The position numbers and the translations under genes were made by a program. A stretch of 10,683 bases of DNA, from the NCBI GenBank assembly GCA_045617225.1, contig JAZLIC010000022.1, positions 1-10,683 of the forward strand, in the 5' to 3' direction. Below the pieces are notes generated by a model that was not told the origin of the DNA, made no database searches, and saw only the letters and a list, made by a program, of their open reading frames with translations. Origin of the DNA: JAZLIC01 sp045617225. Its GTDB lineage: Bacteria > Bacillota > Clostridia > Monoglobales > Monoglobaceae. Positions 1 to 6,427 of this stretch are shown here, piece by piece (position 1 is the first letter of the stretch; each line of letters opens with the position of its first letter).

Positions 1-20
1 TTGTTAAAAAAGTTTACCTC

Positions 21-84
21 TAAATCCCCTCCGTCGTGCAAAGCACGACACCTCCCCTTGGACATCAAGGGGAGGCAAGATTTA
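21..84. repeat. Composite palindromic intergenic element (two hairpins inside an outer stem)
   Basis: Three nested inverted repeats are directly visible. TAAATC (21-26) pairs with GATTTA (79-84) as an outer stem. Inside it sit a perfect 7-bp hairpin, GTCGTGC (33-39) and GCACGAC (43-49) with loop AAA, and a perfect 10-bp hairpin, CCTCCCCTTG (51-60) and CAAGGGGAGG (66-75) with loop GACAT. The whole could fold as a three-way junction. It resembles REP-like palindromes that I recall being scattered between genes in gut Clostridia; that link is from memory. It has no U-tract, so it is not a standard terminator. An open frame runs through it from 1 to 201, but its product is low-complexity and has no ribosome binding site that I can see, so it is not called. 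Confidence 0.6.
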
Positions 85-101
85 AGCAAGGCGTTGAGGG
101 A

Positions 102-180
102 GCGGGCGACCACACAGGGTCGCCCCTACCGGCATAAATACGGCATAAAAAGCAGGCGAACACACAGGGTCGCCCCTACC
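102..180. repeat. Two direct copies of a 29-bp palindromic repeat, 50-bp period
   Basis: Copies lie at 102-130 and 152-180. Their last 20 bases (111-130 and 161-180) are identical and contain GGGTCGCCCCTACC. In the first copy GGGCGACC (104-111) and GGTCGCCC (118-125) form a perfect 8-bp stem with a 6-base loop. In the second copy the left arm is AGGCGAAC (154-161), which breaks two of the pairs. The GC-rich repeats contrast with the AT-rich intergenic DNA elsewhere in the window. They look like members of a dispersed palindromic repeat family rather than coding sequence. Two units are too few, and too palindromic, to call CRISPR. Confidence 0.65.
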
Positions 181-254
181 AACATAGGGATTAGTGATTA
201 GGAAATAGGGAAAAGGTTTATGTGGGGCGTTGGGCGATGAAAAACACATCGTAT

Positions 255-1568
255 TCAAAATTTATCGGTTATTGTTTTAGCCACTTGCCGTGCCGATAAA
301 ATACAAGTAAAAATATTACTTAAAATAAACATATTTATCAATGCGTTTATTCCGTATTTCGGCACTAAAAAGCAAATTATAATAAGACGCAGGCTTGAGT
401 CCAGAATATTGTATTTAAGCAATTTAAGTTGTTTGCCCATACCGTTTAGAATACCGAACGATATAGAGTCCGCAAACATAAAGGGCGGTAAAATCGCCAA
501 AGCGGATACAAAACCTGCAATGTCTTCTGTTCCGTAAACAAGGTTTGATAATTGCCCGGGGAATATCTTTAATCCGCCCATAATAACAACGCCTGCTCCT
601 ATGCCCATTGTATACACTCGCTTGCTTAGTGAATACAGGCGTTTTTTATCTCTCATTACCGTTGCCCTTGAGATTTCGGGCACCAATAAATTTATAACAG
701 AGCCGAATAAAGTAAGCGGCAAAACTATCATAGGCATTGTCATTCCGCAAATACTGCCGAAAGCGCTCATTGCCGTCTCGTGTGACATACCAAATCTTTT
801 AAAACTGCCCACTATTAAAACCTCCTCCTGCATACGAAGCACAGAGGTAATAAGAGAGCTTAGCATTGTCGGCACAGAGATACAAAGCAAGCCCTTTAAT
901 GTTTTTTCCTCGGTTGCACCGATACCGTCTTTTTCTTTTATGTAATCTCTTATATAAAACGCAGACAGGTATGCGCACGAAGAAAGCTCGCCTATACTAA
1001 GTCCCAAAAACACCGCCGCACATTTAACGGCTGTGCCGCCGCCCAATATGTCAAGCAGCGTTTTGCTTACGGAAAATTTTATTGCCTGCTCTAAAATTTC
1101 GGAGGACGCAGGTATAACAACACGCCGCCTTGCATAATAATAACCTTTTATGCAATATGAAATTCCCATAAAAAGTATACTCGGTGACAAAAGGCAGATG
1201 CTAAGTCGTGTCCTCTCATCACCTAAAATTCGTTTTGATATAAACGGTGCAAACATCAACGACAGGAAAATTACGCTAAGGCTAAGGCAAGACACGCCAA
1301 GCAGGGCAGTCTTTACACTTTTATGTACTGCACCTGTTTTGTTTTTTTCAATATATTCCGATACCACCTTTGAAACCGCAATTCCAAGTCCGGCGGTCGA
1401 TACGGTCACCATTACTCCGTGAATTCCAAAGACAAGGGACAAAAGTCCCATTCCTTCACGCCCCAAGCGAGTTGCGTAGTAAGCACGGAATATAAAGTCG
1501 GCAGACTTTGCGATAATTCCGGACAGAGCAAGCAGAAGTGCGCTGTAATATACTCGATGTTTAGACAT
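255..1568 (-). CDS. SpoVB-like oligosaccharide/lipid flippase (MOP superfamily)
   Basis: Polytopic membrane protein of 437 residues, predicted to be a flippase of the polysaccharide-transporter/SpoVB branch of the MOP superfamily (MurJ, MATE relatives). SpoVB is needed for spore cortex peptidoglycan, presumably moving lipid-linked precursors across a membrane. Hydrophobic segments recur along the whole chain (roughly 8-30, 41-65, 88-110, 124-140, 180-205, 225-245, 272-297, 320-335, 350-375, 392-425). Family-like signatures are RLGREGMGL (34-42), the KGYYYARRRVVIP-SEILEQ stretch (141-161) and NGMGKQ (375-380). It is shorter than the roughly 520 residues usual for SpoVB. The chosen ATG at 1566-1568 has AAGGGAG (1575-1581) seven bases upstream; a start 13 codons earlier has no such site and lies in promoter DNA. 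It is divergent from the TOPRIM gene. No U-tract hairpin follows the stop. Family membership is firm; the cortex role is inferred. Confidence 0.85.
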   Translation of the reverse strand: MSKHRVYYSALLLALSGIIAKSADFIFRAYYATRLGREGMGLLSLVFGIHGVMVTVSTAGLGIAVSKVVSEYIEKNKTGAVHKSVKTALLGVSCLSLSVIFLSLMFAPFISKRILGDERTRLSICLLSPSILFMGISYCIKGYYYARRRVVIPASSEILEQAIKFSVSKTLLDILGGGTAVKCAAVFLGLSIGELSSCAYLSAFYIRDYIKEKDGIGATEEKTLKGLLCISVPTMLSSLITSVLRMQEEVLIVGSFKRFGMSHETAMSAFGSICGMTMPMIVLPLTLFGSVINLLVPEISRATVMRDKKRLYSLSKRVYTMGIGAGVVIMGGLKIFPGQLSNLVYGTEDIAGFVSALAILPPFMFADSISFGILNGMGKQLKLLKYNILDSSLRLIIICFLVPKYGINALINMFILSNIFTCILSARQVAKTITDKF

Positions 1569-1604
1569 AGTAATCTCCCTTGAATTTAAAAATTGCTTCA
1601 AATA

Positions 1605-1633
1605 CATATATATGTGCCGAATTTAATTGACAA
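1605..1633 (-). promoter_or_regulatory. Predicted sigma-A-type promoter of the SpoVB-like flippase
   Basis: On the minus strand TTGTCA (1633-1628) is followed after 17 bases by TATATG (1610-1605). The -35 matches consensus at five of six positions; the -10 is weaker. The implied start near 1598 gives a leader of about 30 bases containing AAGGGAG. The -35 box overlaps that of the divergent promoter by five bases. Confidence 0.45.
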
Positions 1634-1655
1634 CACCGGAATTCTTAAATATAAT
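1627..1655 (+). promoter_or_regulatory. Consensus sigma-A promoter of the RNase M5-like gene
   Basis: TTGACA (1627-1632) and TATAAT (1650-1655) are both perfect consensus hexamers at the ideal 17-base spacing. Transcription should begin near 1662, only about 13 bases before the ATG at 1675, so the leader is little more than the ribosome binding site AGGTGA (1662-1667). The upstream in-frame TTG (1627) is part of the -35 box, which argues strongly against it as a translation start. Confidence 0.8.
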
Positions 1656-1674
1656 CAATATAGGTGATGAAAAT

Positions 1675-2289
1675 ATGCTCCATATTGAAGAAACTATTAT
1701 TGTTGAAGGAAAATATGACAAAGAAAAGCTGAAAAAAATAACCGATGCACCAATCATCTGCACCGGCGGCTTTGAGATATACCGCTCCAAGCAACTGCTT
1801 GAAAGCATCCGCCACATATCCAAAGAACACGGCGTTTTGATACTTACCGATTCTGACCGTGCCGGATTTAAAATCAGGAATTATTTAAAGCAATGTTTAG
1901 GGAACGATTATAATATTAAAAATGTGTATATTCCTGCAATCAAAGGCAAAGAAAAACGAAAAGATAAGGCCGGTAAAGACGGAATTTTAGGTGTTGAGGG
2001 CATTGATGAAGAAATTTTATATGAACTTCTTTCAAAGGTTGCCACTGCGAAATCGGCCGACAGCTTAAACGACACCACACTTACCAAAGCCGACCTGTAT
2101 GCCGACGGACTTACCGGAGGCAAAGAGAGCAAGCTTTTAAGAGAGAAGGTTGCAAAAGCGCTCAAACTTCCGCCTCGTATTTCCGCAAATGCACTCCTTG
2201 ATATAATAAACAAGGGCGGATACTATGATGAATATAAAAAAGCCATTGCCGATATAGGCAGAGAAAAAACGAAAAACAATTTTTTTTGA
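1675..2289 (+). CDS. RNase M5-like TOPRIM protein (DUF4093-type C-terminus)
   Basis: A 204-residue protein related to ribonuclease M5 (RnmV), the TOPRIM enzyme that matures 5S rRNA in Gram-positive bacteria. The TOPRIM core is visible: the glutamate motif IIVEGKYDK (8-16, Glu11), then ILTDSDRAGFKIR (56-68) supplying the Asp59/Asp61 metal pair, then the basic KGKEKRKDKAGKDG stretch leading to GVEGI (106-110). The C-terminal part (about 135-194, LTKADLYADGLTGG and ISANALLDIINK) matches the RNase M5 C-terminal domain as I recall it (DUF4093). B. subtilis RnmV has DPDFPG where this protein has DSDRAG, so it may belong to the separate clostridial DUF4093 clade rather than be the 5S enzyme itself. 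The ATG at 1675 is preceded by AGGTGA; the longer TTG frame starts inside the -35 box. It is monocistronic and ends in an eight-T run (2280-2287). Confidence 0.85.
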   Translation: MLHIEETIIVEGKYDKEKLKKITDAPIICTGGFEIYRSKQLLESIRHISKEHGVLILTDSDRAGFKIRNYLKQCLGNDYNIKNVYIPAIKGKEKRKDKAGKDGILGVEGIDEEILYELLSKVATAKSADSLNDTTLTKADLYADGLTGGKESKLLREKVAKALKLPPRISANALLDIINKGGYYDEYKKAIADIGREKTKNNFF

Positions 2290-2376
2290 ATTTTCGCCCA
2301 AGCCCCGGTTTGGTCTGCCGCTCCCGACCGCAATGTAAAAATTTGTTTTTGCATATTGCATATATACATACTATAA

Positions 2377-2418
2377 AAATGAACTGTCTAAATGCCTGTG
2401 CATTTAAACAGTTCATTT
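2377..2418 (-). terminator. Terminator hairpin shared by the convergent SASP and TOPRIM genes
   Basis: An 18-bp stem with one mismatch: AAATGAACTGT (2377-2387), C2388 opposite A2407, TAAATGC (2389-2395), loop CTGT, then the complementary arm 2400-2418. On the minus strand the stem runs into a T-rich stretch (ATTTTTATAG), as expected for Rho-independent termination of the SASP transcript. On the plus strand only a short T-run (2416-2418) ends the stem, so termination of the TOPRIM transcript there would be weaker. Confidence 0.75.
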
Positions 2419-2447
2419 GCTTTCAGAAGAAAAAAGTTTTAGAGAAA

Positions 2448-2657
2448 CTACTTATTCTGAAGGTCTTCCTCATACTTTTTGATCATCTTCTTAACCATCT
2501 GGCCGCCGATAGAGCCTGCCTGTCTTGAAGTCAAGTCACCGTTGTAACCCTTGTTAAGTGTTACACCAACTTCGTTTGCAGCTTCCATCTTGAACTGCTC
2601 CATAGCGTTCTTAGCCTCAGGTACTACATAACCTTTGCTGCTCTTGTTGTCTGACAT
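2448..2657 (-). CDS. Alpha/beta-type small acid-soluble spore protein (SASP)
   Basis: A 69-residue protein of the alpha/beta SASP family. These proteins coat and protect DNA in the dormant spore core and are degraded at germination by the GPR protease. The family core is clear: the GPR-site region FKMEAANEVGV (22-32; cleavage is expected after Glu25) and the DNA-binding helix motif SRQAGSIGGQMVKKMIKKYEE (44-64), which aligns with the TARANGSVGGEITKRL region of B. subtilis SspA. The start is ATG at 2655-2657 with AAGGAG (2666-2671) eight bases upstream; an in-frame GTG three codons earlier overlaps the ribosome binding site. In this family transcription is by sigma-G in the forespore; only a weak candidate promoter was found. 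It is strong evidence that the organism forms endospores. Confidence 0.95.
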   Translation of the reverse strand: MSDNKSSKGYVVPEAKNAMEQFKMEAANEVGVTLNKGYNGDLTSRQAGSIGGQMVKKMIKKYEEDLQNK

Positions 2658-2701
2658 CTTTTTCACTCCTTACTATATTGTTGTATTATTTGCTACATAG
2701 A

Positions 2702-2731
2702 TAGTGTGTGAAACAAAACCAACAATTATCC
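2702..2731 (-). promoter_or_regulatory. Weak sigma-G-like promoter candidate for the SASP gene
   Basis: On the minus strand GGATA (2731-2727) and CACACTA (2708-2702) are 18 bases apart. The -10 differs from the sigma-G form CATxxTA at one position and the -35 departs from GHATR at its second base. The implied leader is about 38 bases. It is included mainly because SASP genes are sigma-G-dependent; the match alone would not be convincing. Confidence 0.25.
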
Positions 2732-2803
2732 ATACACTTTATACCAATTTGATAAGTTTCAGGCAATTTCAAAAGTCTTTATTTCACAATATATAATTTC
2801 TCC

Positions 2804-2832
2804 ATATTTTCATAAAATATTTTTGAAAATAT
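2804..2832. repeat. Tandem AT-rich inverted repeats upstream of pgi
   Basis: ATATTTT (2804-2810) with AAAATAT (2814-2820) forms a perfect 7-bp inverted repeat. A second ATATTTT (2817-2823), overlapping the first AAAATAT, forms another with AAAATAT (2826-2832). They are too AT-only to terminate transcription well. They could be an operator, or chance in an AT-rich region. Confidence 0.4.
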
Positions 2833-2906
2833 GTATTACACAAAATTTACGATTCAGGAAAGTTTTGTGATAAATAAAAAAATTGTAATAATTTTCATTT
2901 TTCCAC

Positions 2907-2934
2907 TTGCACTATATAACGGTTTGTGATAAAC
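2907..2934 (+). promoter_or_regulatory. Candidate pgi promoter
   Basis: TTGCAC (2907-2912) and GATAAA (2929-2934) are 16 bases apart, with the -10 preceded by TGT as in extended -10 promoters. A second possibility is TTTTCA (2892-2897) with TATAAC (2915-2920), spaced 17 bases. Either would give a leader of about 25-45 bases ending at the AAGGAG site. Neither is close to consensus. Confidence 0.3.
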
Positions 2935-2966
2935 TTAACATATTATTTTTTAAGGAGATTTTGTAA

Positions 2967-4307
2967 ATGCAGAAAAACATTTCATTCAGTTACAAGCACG
3001 CTTTGCCGTTTTTTGAAAAGGCAGAGCTTGATAACATCAGGGCAGAAATTTCTGCCGCACACAAAACGCTTCACGAGCATACAGGCGAAGGAAACGACTT
3101 CTTAGGTTGGATAGACCTTCCCGTAAACTATGACAAAGACGAATTTAAGAGAATTCAAAAAGCGGCTGATAAAATCCGCAGCGACTCCGATGTACTTATC
3201 GTTATCGGTATCGGCGGTTCGTACCTTGGTGCAAAAGCCGCAGTCGAGTTCCTGACAGACCCGTTTTATAATTACTCTGCAAAAACGCAGATAATTTTTG
3301 CCGGCAACAACATCAGCCCGAACTACTTAAACGCAATTTTCCGCATCATTGAGGGCAAAGATGTTTCCGTAAATGTTATTTCAAAATCAGGCACAACAAC
3401 AGAGCCTGCAATTGCTTTCCGCATCTTCAAAAAATATCTTGAAGACAAGTATGGCAAAGATGAAGCAAAAAAGCGTATCTATGCAACAACCGATAAAGCA
3501 AAAGGCGCACTTAAAACTTTATCCGACCAAGAAGGATACGAAACCTTCGTCGTTCCCGATGATGTGGGCGGTCGTTTTTCGGTTCTCACAGCGGTTGGAC
3601 TTTTGCCTATTGCAACAGCCGGTGCCGACATTGAAAAAATGATGCAGGGCGCGGCAGATGCAAGAGAATTATACGCAAGTGATAATTTAGATGAGAATGA
3701 ATGTTATCAATATGCGGCTATCCGCAATATTCTTTACCGAGGCGGCAAAAGCATTGAAATTATGGCAAACTATGAGCCGGAGCTTAAATACTTCACCGAG
3801 TGGTGGAAGCAACTCTACGGCGAAAGCGAAGGCAAGGACAAAAAAGGTATCTTTCCTGCCGGCGTAACGCTTACTGCCGACCTTCACTCTATGGGACAGT
3901 ATATCCAAGACGGTTGCAGACACCTTTTTGAAACCGTTTTATCCGTAGAAGAACCAAAGACAAATATCACTATTGAAGCCGACAAAGAAAACGCAGACGG
4001 ACTTAACTTCTTAGCCGGCAATACAATGGATTTTGTTAACAAAAAAGCTTTTGAAGGTACACTTTTAGCCCACACAGACGGAAATGTGCCTAATCTTATC
4101 GTAAAACTTAAAAAGCTTGACGAATACACATTCGGTCAGCTTGTATACTTCTTTGAGAAGGCTTGCGGTATCAGCGGATATGTACTTGGCGTAAATCCGT
4201 TTAATCAGCCGGGCGTTGAAAGCTACAAGAAAAATATGTTTGCACTTCTTAACAAACCCGGATACGAGAGCGAAAAGAAAGCACTTGAAGAAAGAATAAA
4301 TAAATAA
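2967..4307 (+). CDS. pgi: Glucose-6-phosphate isomerase
   Basis: Cytosolic glycolysis/gluconeogenesis enzyme interconverting glucose 6-phosphate and fructose 6-phosphate. The 446-residue length is normal for the short bacterial form (B. subtilis about 450). Visible in order: the phosphosugar-binding loop GIGGSYLGAKA (81-91), the phosphate loop SKSGTTTEP (139-147), PGI signature 1 around DDVGGRFSVLTAVGLLP (198-214), the catalytic region QLYGES with Glu286, DLHSMGQ with His307, and signature 2 GYVLGVNPFNQPGVESYK (404-421) ending in the catalytic Lys421. Every expected catalytic residue is present. The ATG has AAGGAG nine bases upstream. The gene stands alone between AT-rich spacers and has no clear terminator hairpin after its stop, so read-through into the small P-loop gene 85 bases downstream is possible. 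Confidence 0.97.
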   Translation: MQKNISFSYKHALPFFEKAELDNIRAEISAAHKTLHEHTGEGNDFLGWIDLPVNYDKDEFKRIQKAADKIRSDSDVLIVIGIGGSYLGAKAAVEFLTDPFYNYSAKTQIIFAGNNISPNYLNAIFRIIEGKDVSVNVISKSGTTTEPAIAFRIFKKYLEDKYGKDEAKKRIYATTDKAKGALKTLSDQEGYETFVVPDDVGGRFSVLTAVGLLPIATAGADIEKMMQGAADARELYASDNLDENECYQYAAIRNILYRGGKSIEIMANYEPELKYFTEWWKQLYGESEGKDKKGIFPAGVTLTADLHSMGQYIQDGCRHLFETVLSVEEPKTNITIEADKENADGLNFLAGNTMDFVNKKAFEGTLLAHTDGNVPNLIVKLKKLDEYTFGQLVYFFEKACGISGYVLGVNPFNQPGVESYKKNMFALLNKPGYESEKKALEERINK

Positions 4308-4392
4308 TTTAAAAAAGGTATTGTCTTAATTGAATTTATATGTTAATATATTAGTATAAGAATAAAATTTCATAAGGGAAGGCGGTTTTATT

Positions 4393-4806
4393 ATGATTAA
4401 AGTTCAAATAGGATTAAAGGGTAGCGGCAAGACAAAGAAGTTAATTGAGGCCGTTAACGCTGCAATCAATATTGAAAACGGTAACGTTGTTTGCATTACA
4501 GACGGAAATCGTTTAATGCACGACATCGACCGCAATGCAAGAATGGTTGACACAAAAGACTTTGATATTAAAAATGTAGATATGTTTGTAGGTTTAATTT
4601 GCGGAATAATCGCTCAGGATTTTGACGTTACACATATCTTTATTGACAGTATTTTCAAGAGTGTTCCTTCTGCTACTGTTGCAGATTTGGAAGGCTTTAT
4701 TACCGAAATTGAAAAGCTTGAATCAAAGTTTAATGTTTCATTCACAATAATGGTTAGTGCCGAAAGCGAGTCAGCAGGTGCAAATCTTAAAAAGTACATT
4801 GATTAG
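4393..4806 (+). CDS. Small P-loop ATPase-like protein of unknown function
   Basis: A 137-residue soluble protein with a clear Walker A motif GLKGSGKTKK (7-16) right at the N-terminus and a Walker B-like strand HIFIDS (81-86, Asp85). Between them is a hydrophobic run, VDMFVGLICGIIAQ (62-75). The overall shape recalls the thymidine-kinase/RecA-like P-loop fold cut to its minimum, but no thymidine-kinase zinc site or lasso is present. I recall close relatives in many Clostridia, some mislabelled as a twitching motility protein; there is no pilus gene here and the length is far too short for PilT. The start is ATG with a purine-rich site (AAGGGAAGG, 4374-4382) about ten bases upstream. Function is unknown, and the neighbours pgi and thrC give no clear hint. 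Confidence 0.75.
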   Translation: MIKVQIGLKGSGKTKKLIEAVNAAINIENGNVVCITDGNRLMHDIDRNARMVDTKDFDIKNVDMFVGLICGIIAQDFDVTHIFIDSIFKSVPSATVADLEGFITEIEKLESKFNVSFTIMVSAESESAGANLKKYID

Positions 4807-4827
4807 TTATTAGTTAATTAAAACGTC

Positions 4828-4861
4828 AGGGGCTGTGGCGGTTTACGCTTGCAGTCCTTTT
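4828..4861 (+). terminator. Probable Rho-independent terminator after the P-loop gene
   Basis: AGGGGCTG (4828-4835) pairs with CAGTCCTT (4852-4859), with two G-U pairs. An inner GCG (4838-4840)/CGC (4846-4848) stem sits above a small internal loop. A TTTT run (4858-4861) follows. The hairpin ends 25 bases before the thrC start, in an 80-base gap that is too short for a T-box leader. Confidence 0.45.
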
Positions 4862-4886
4862 GATGTTATATAGAAAGGTTGATAAA

Positions 4887-6383
4887 ATGCGATATATTAG
4901 TACAAGAAACGCCGAAGTCAGCGTTACTTCGGCAGAAGCAATCAAAAAGGGACTTTCATCAGAGGGCGGACTTTTTGTTCCCGAGGAAATCCCGAAAGTT
5001 ACAAAGAAGGAGCTTACCGAATATGCAGAGCTTGATTATCAAAAGCTCGCCGATAAAATACTTGCAAAGTATTTGACCGACTTTAAAGCGTCAGAAATCT
5101 CTGCTTGCACCAAAGGTGCTTACGGAAGTGATAAATTTGACACAGATGAAATCGCACCTGTTGTTAAGATAGGCGACAGCGAATTCATTTTAGAGCTTTG
5201 GCATGGACCGACATGTGCATTTAAAGATATGGCTCTTCAAATACTTCCGCACTTTATGACCACATCAATGAAGAAAACAGGCGAGGATAAAACCATCGTT
5301 ATTCTTGTTGCGACCTCAGGCGATACCGGAAAGGCTGCCTTAGAGGGCTTTAAAGATGTAAAAGGCACAAAGATAATGGTTTTCTATCCGGGCGACGGTG
5401 TAAGCGATATTCAAAAGCTTCAAATGATGACTCAGGAAGGTAAAAATGTTTGCGTTTGCGGCATTGAAGGCAACTTTGACGATGCACAGACAGGTGTTAA
5501 GAAAATCTTTACAGATGCTAAAATAGCGTCAGAACTTAATAAGAACAAGTATGTCTTTTCTTCTGCAAACTCCATCAATTGGGGACGCCTTGTACCGCAG
5601 ATTGTATACTACTTCTACGGTTACTGCCGCATGGTAAAGATGGGCGAGATTAAAGTTGGCGATAAAATCAACATCTGTGTTCCGACAGGTAACTTCGGCA
5701 ATATTCTTGCCGCTTACTATGCTAAAAAAATGGGTTTGCCCGTAAATAAGCTCATCTGTGCGTCAAACAAAAATAATGTTTTGACCGACTTTATAAAAAC
5801 AGGTGAGTATAACAAAAACAGAGAGTTCTTTACAAGCATTTCTCCTTCAATGGATATCTTGATTTCGAGCAATCTCGAAAGACTTCTCTTTGACATTAGC
5901 GGAAATGACGCCAAGAGAGTTAACCGCCTTATGAATGACTTAAACAAAAAAGGCTCTTATACACTTACAAAAACACTCCACAAAAAGGTAAATAGCCTTT
6001 TCTGGGGTGGATACTGTGATGACTACTTTACCAAGGAGTGCATTTGGAAAACCGCAGACGCTTGCGGATATACATTAGATACCCATACTGCCGTTGCAGT
6101 TGATGTATATAAGCAATACAAAAGCGAAACAGGCGATATTACCAAGACTTTGATTGCATCTACTGCAAGTCCGTTTAAGTTTAACCAAGATGTTTTATCC
6201 GCACTTTCGGAGGAAATATTCGGCGTTGATGATTTTACACTTCTTAAAATGCTCTCTAAAAAGAGCGGACTTGAAATTCCGTCATCACTTGCGGCGCTTG
6301 AAGGAAAGGAAAAGCGTTTTACAAAGGTAATTGACAAAGAAGATATGTACGCATCTGTAAAAGAATTCTTAAAGATTAAATAA
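4887..6383 (+). CDS. thrC: Threonine synthase
   Basis: PLP-dependent cytosolic enzyme converting O-phosphohomoserine and water to threonine and phosphate, the last step of threonine synthesis. The 498-residue chain is the longer threonine-synthase form, with the N-terminal domain (YISTRN at 3-8 and GLSSEGGLFVPEEIP at 22-36). The PLP lysine lies in WHGPTCAFKDMALQ (105-118, Lys113). SGDTGKAALEGF (144-155) and the glycine-rich PLP-phosphate loop PTGNFGN (266-272) are also typical. ATG at 4887 has AAAGG (4874-4878) eight bases upstream; an in-frame ATG nine codons earlier lacks a site and abuts the preceding terminator. No hom or thrB gene is adjacent, so the pathway genes are dispersed in this organism. 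A long perfect hairpin follows the stop, but its polarity is odd (see 6388-6427). Confidence 0.95.
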   Translation: MRYISTRNAEVSVTSAEAIKKGLSSEGGLFVPEEIPKVTKKELTEYAELDYQKLADKILAKYLTDFKASEISACTKGAYGSDKFDTDEIAPVVKIGDSEFILELWHGPTCAFKDMALQILPHFMTTSMKKTGEDKTIVILVATSGDTGKAALEGFKDVKGTKIMVFYPGDGVSDIQKLQMMTQEGKNVCVCGIEGNFDDAQTGVKKIFTDAKIASELNKNKYVFSSANSINWGRLVPQIVYYFYGYCRMVKMGEIKVGDKINICVPTGNFGNILAAYYAKKMGLPVNKLICASNKNNVLTDFIKTGEYNKNREFFTSISPSMDILISSNLERLLFDISGNDAKRVNRLMNDLNKKGSYTLTKTLHKKVNSLFWGGYCDDYFTKECIWKTADACGYTLDTHTAVAVDVYKQYKSETGDITKTLIASTASPFKFNQDVLSALSEEIFGVDDFTLLKMLSKKSGLEIPSSLAALEGKEKRFTKVIDKEDMYASVKEFLKIK

Positions 6384-6387
6384 TGAT

Positions 6388-6427
6388 TTAATTTTTGGGT
6401 GGCACTTTTGTGCCACCCAAAAATTAA
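6388..6427. other. Perfect 18-bp hairpin between convergent thrC and DUF1540 genes
   Basis: Arms 6388-6405 and 6410-6427 are perfectly complementary with a TTTT loop. The GC core is GGGTGGCAC/GTGCCACCC, flanked by T5 on the left and A5 on the right. Because it is a palindrome, both strands read T-tract, GC stem, A-tract. That is the reverse of a Rho-independent terminator, which needs the U-tract after the stem. The right arm contains the stop codon of the DUF1540 gene (6424-6426). It could be a 3' end stabiliser or processing site for both mRNAs, or a non-canonical terminator. Confidence 0.7.

Larger units (their letters stand above)
2658..2966. other. AT-rich divergent intergenic region between SASP and pgi
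   Basis: This 309-base stretch has no credible gene. It must hold the SASP promoter (minus) and the pgi promoter (plus); candidates are listed separately. It also contains a cluster of ATATTTT/AAAATAT inverted repeats (2804-2832). The pgi ribosome binding site AAGGAG (2952-2957) closes it. No riboswitch or T-box fold was recognised. Confidence 0.6.

Noticed and set aside
102..180. Possible CRISPR array
   Set aside because: Only two repeats and one 21-base spacer, the left half of the repeat diverges, and no cas gene is present.
1..201. Open reading frame of 66 codons from TTG at the left edge
   Set aside because: It runs straight through the palindromic repeats, has no visible ribosome binding site and encodes a low-complexity product with no recognisable domain.
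235..251. CGATG/CATCG hairpin just past the flippase stop as a terminator
   Set aside because: The stem is only five base pairs and no U-tract follows on the minus strand.
601..945. Plus-strand open frame opposite the flippase gene
   Set aside because: It is antisense to a well-supported gene, has no domain and no ribosome binding site. The same reasoning excludes the antisense frames opposite the TOPRIM gene, pgi, thrC, putP and the glycosyltransferase.
2280..2287. Eight-T run as a phase-variation tract in the RNase M5-like gene
   Set aside because: It lies in the last three codons, so slippage would only alter the extreme C-terminus and should not switch the protein on or off.
4344..4353. 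TAATATATTA palindrome as an operator before the P-loop gene
   Set aside because: A short AT-only palindrome in an AT-rich spacer is readily expected by chance.
4807..4886. T-box or threonine-responsive leader before thrC
   Set aside because: The gap is only 80 bases and contains a simple terminator hairpin, with no specifier loop or T-box sequence.
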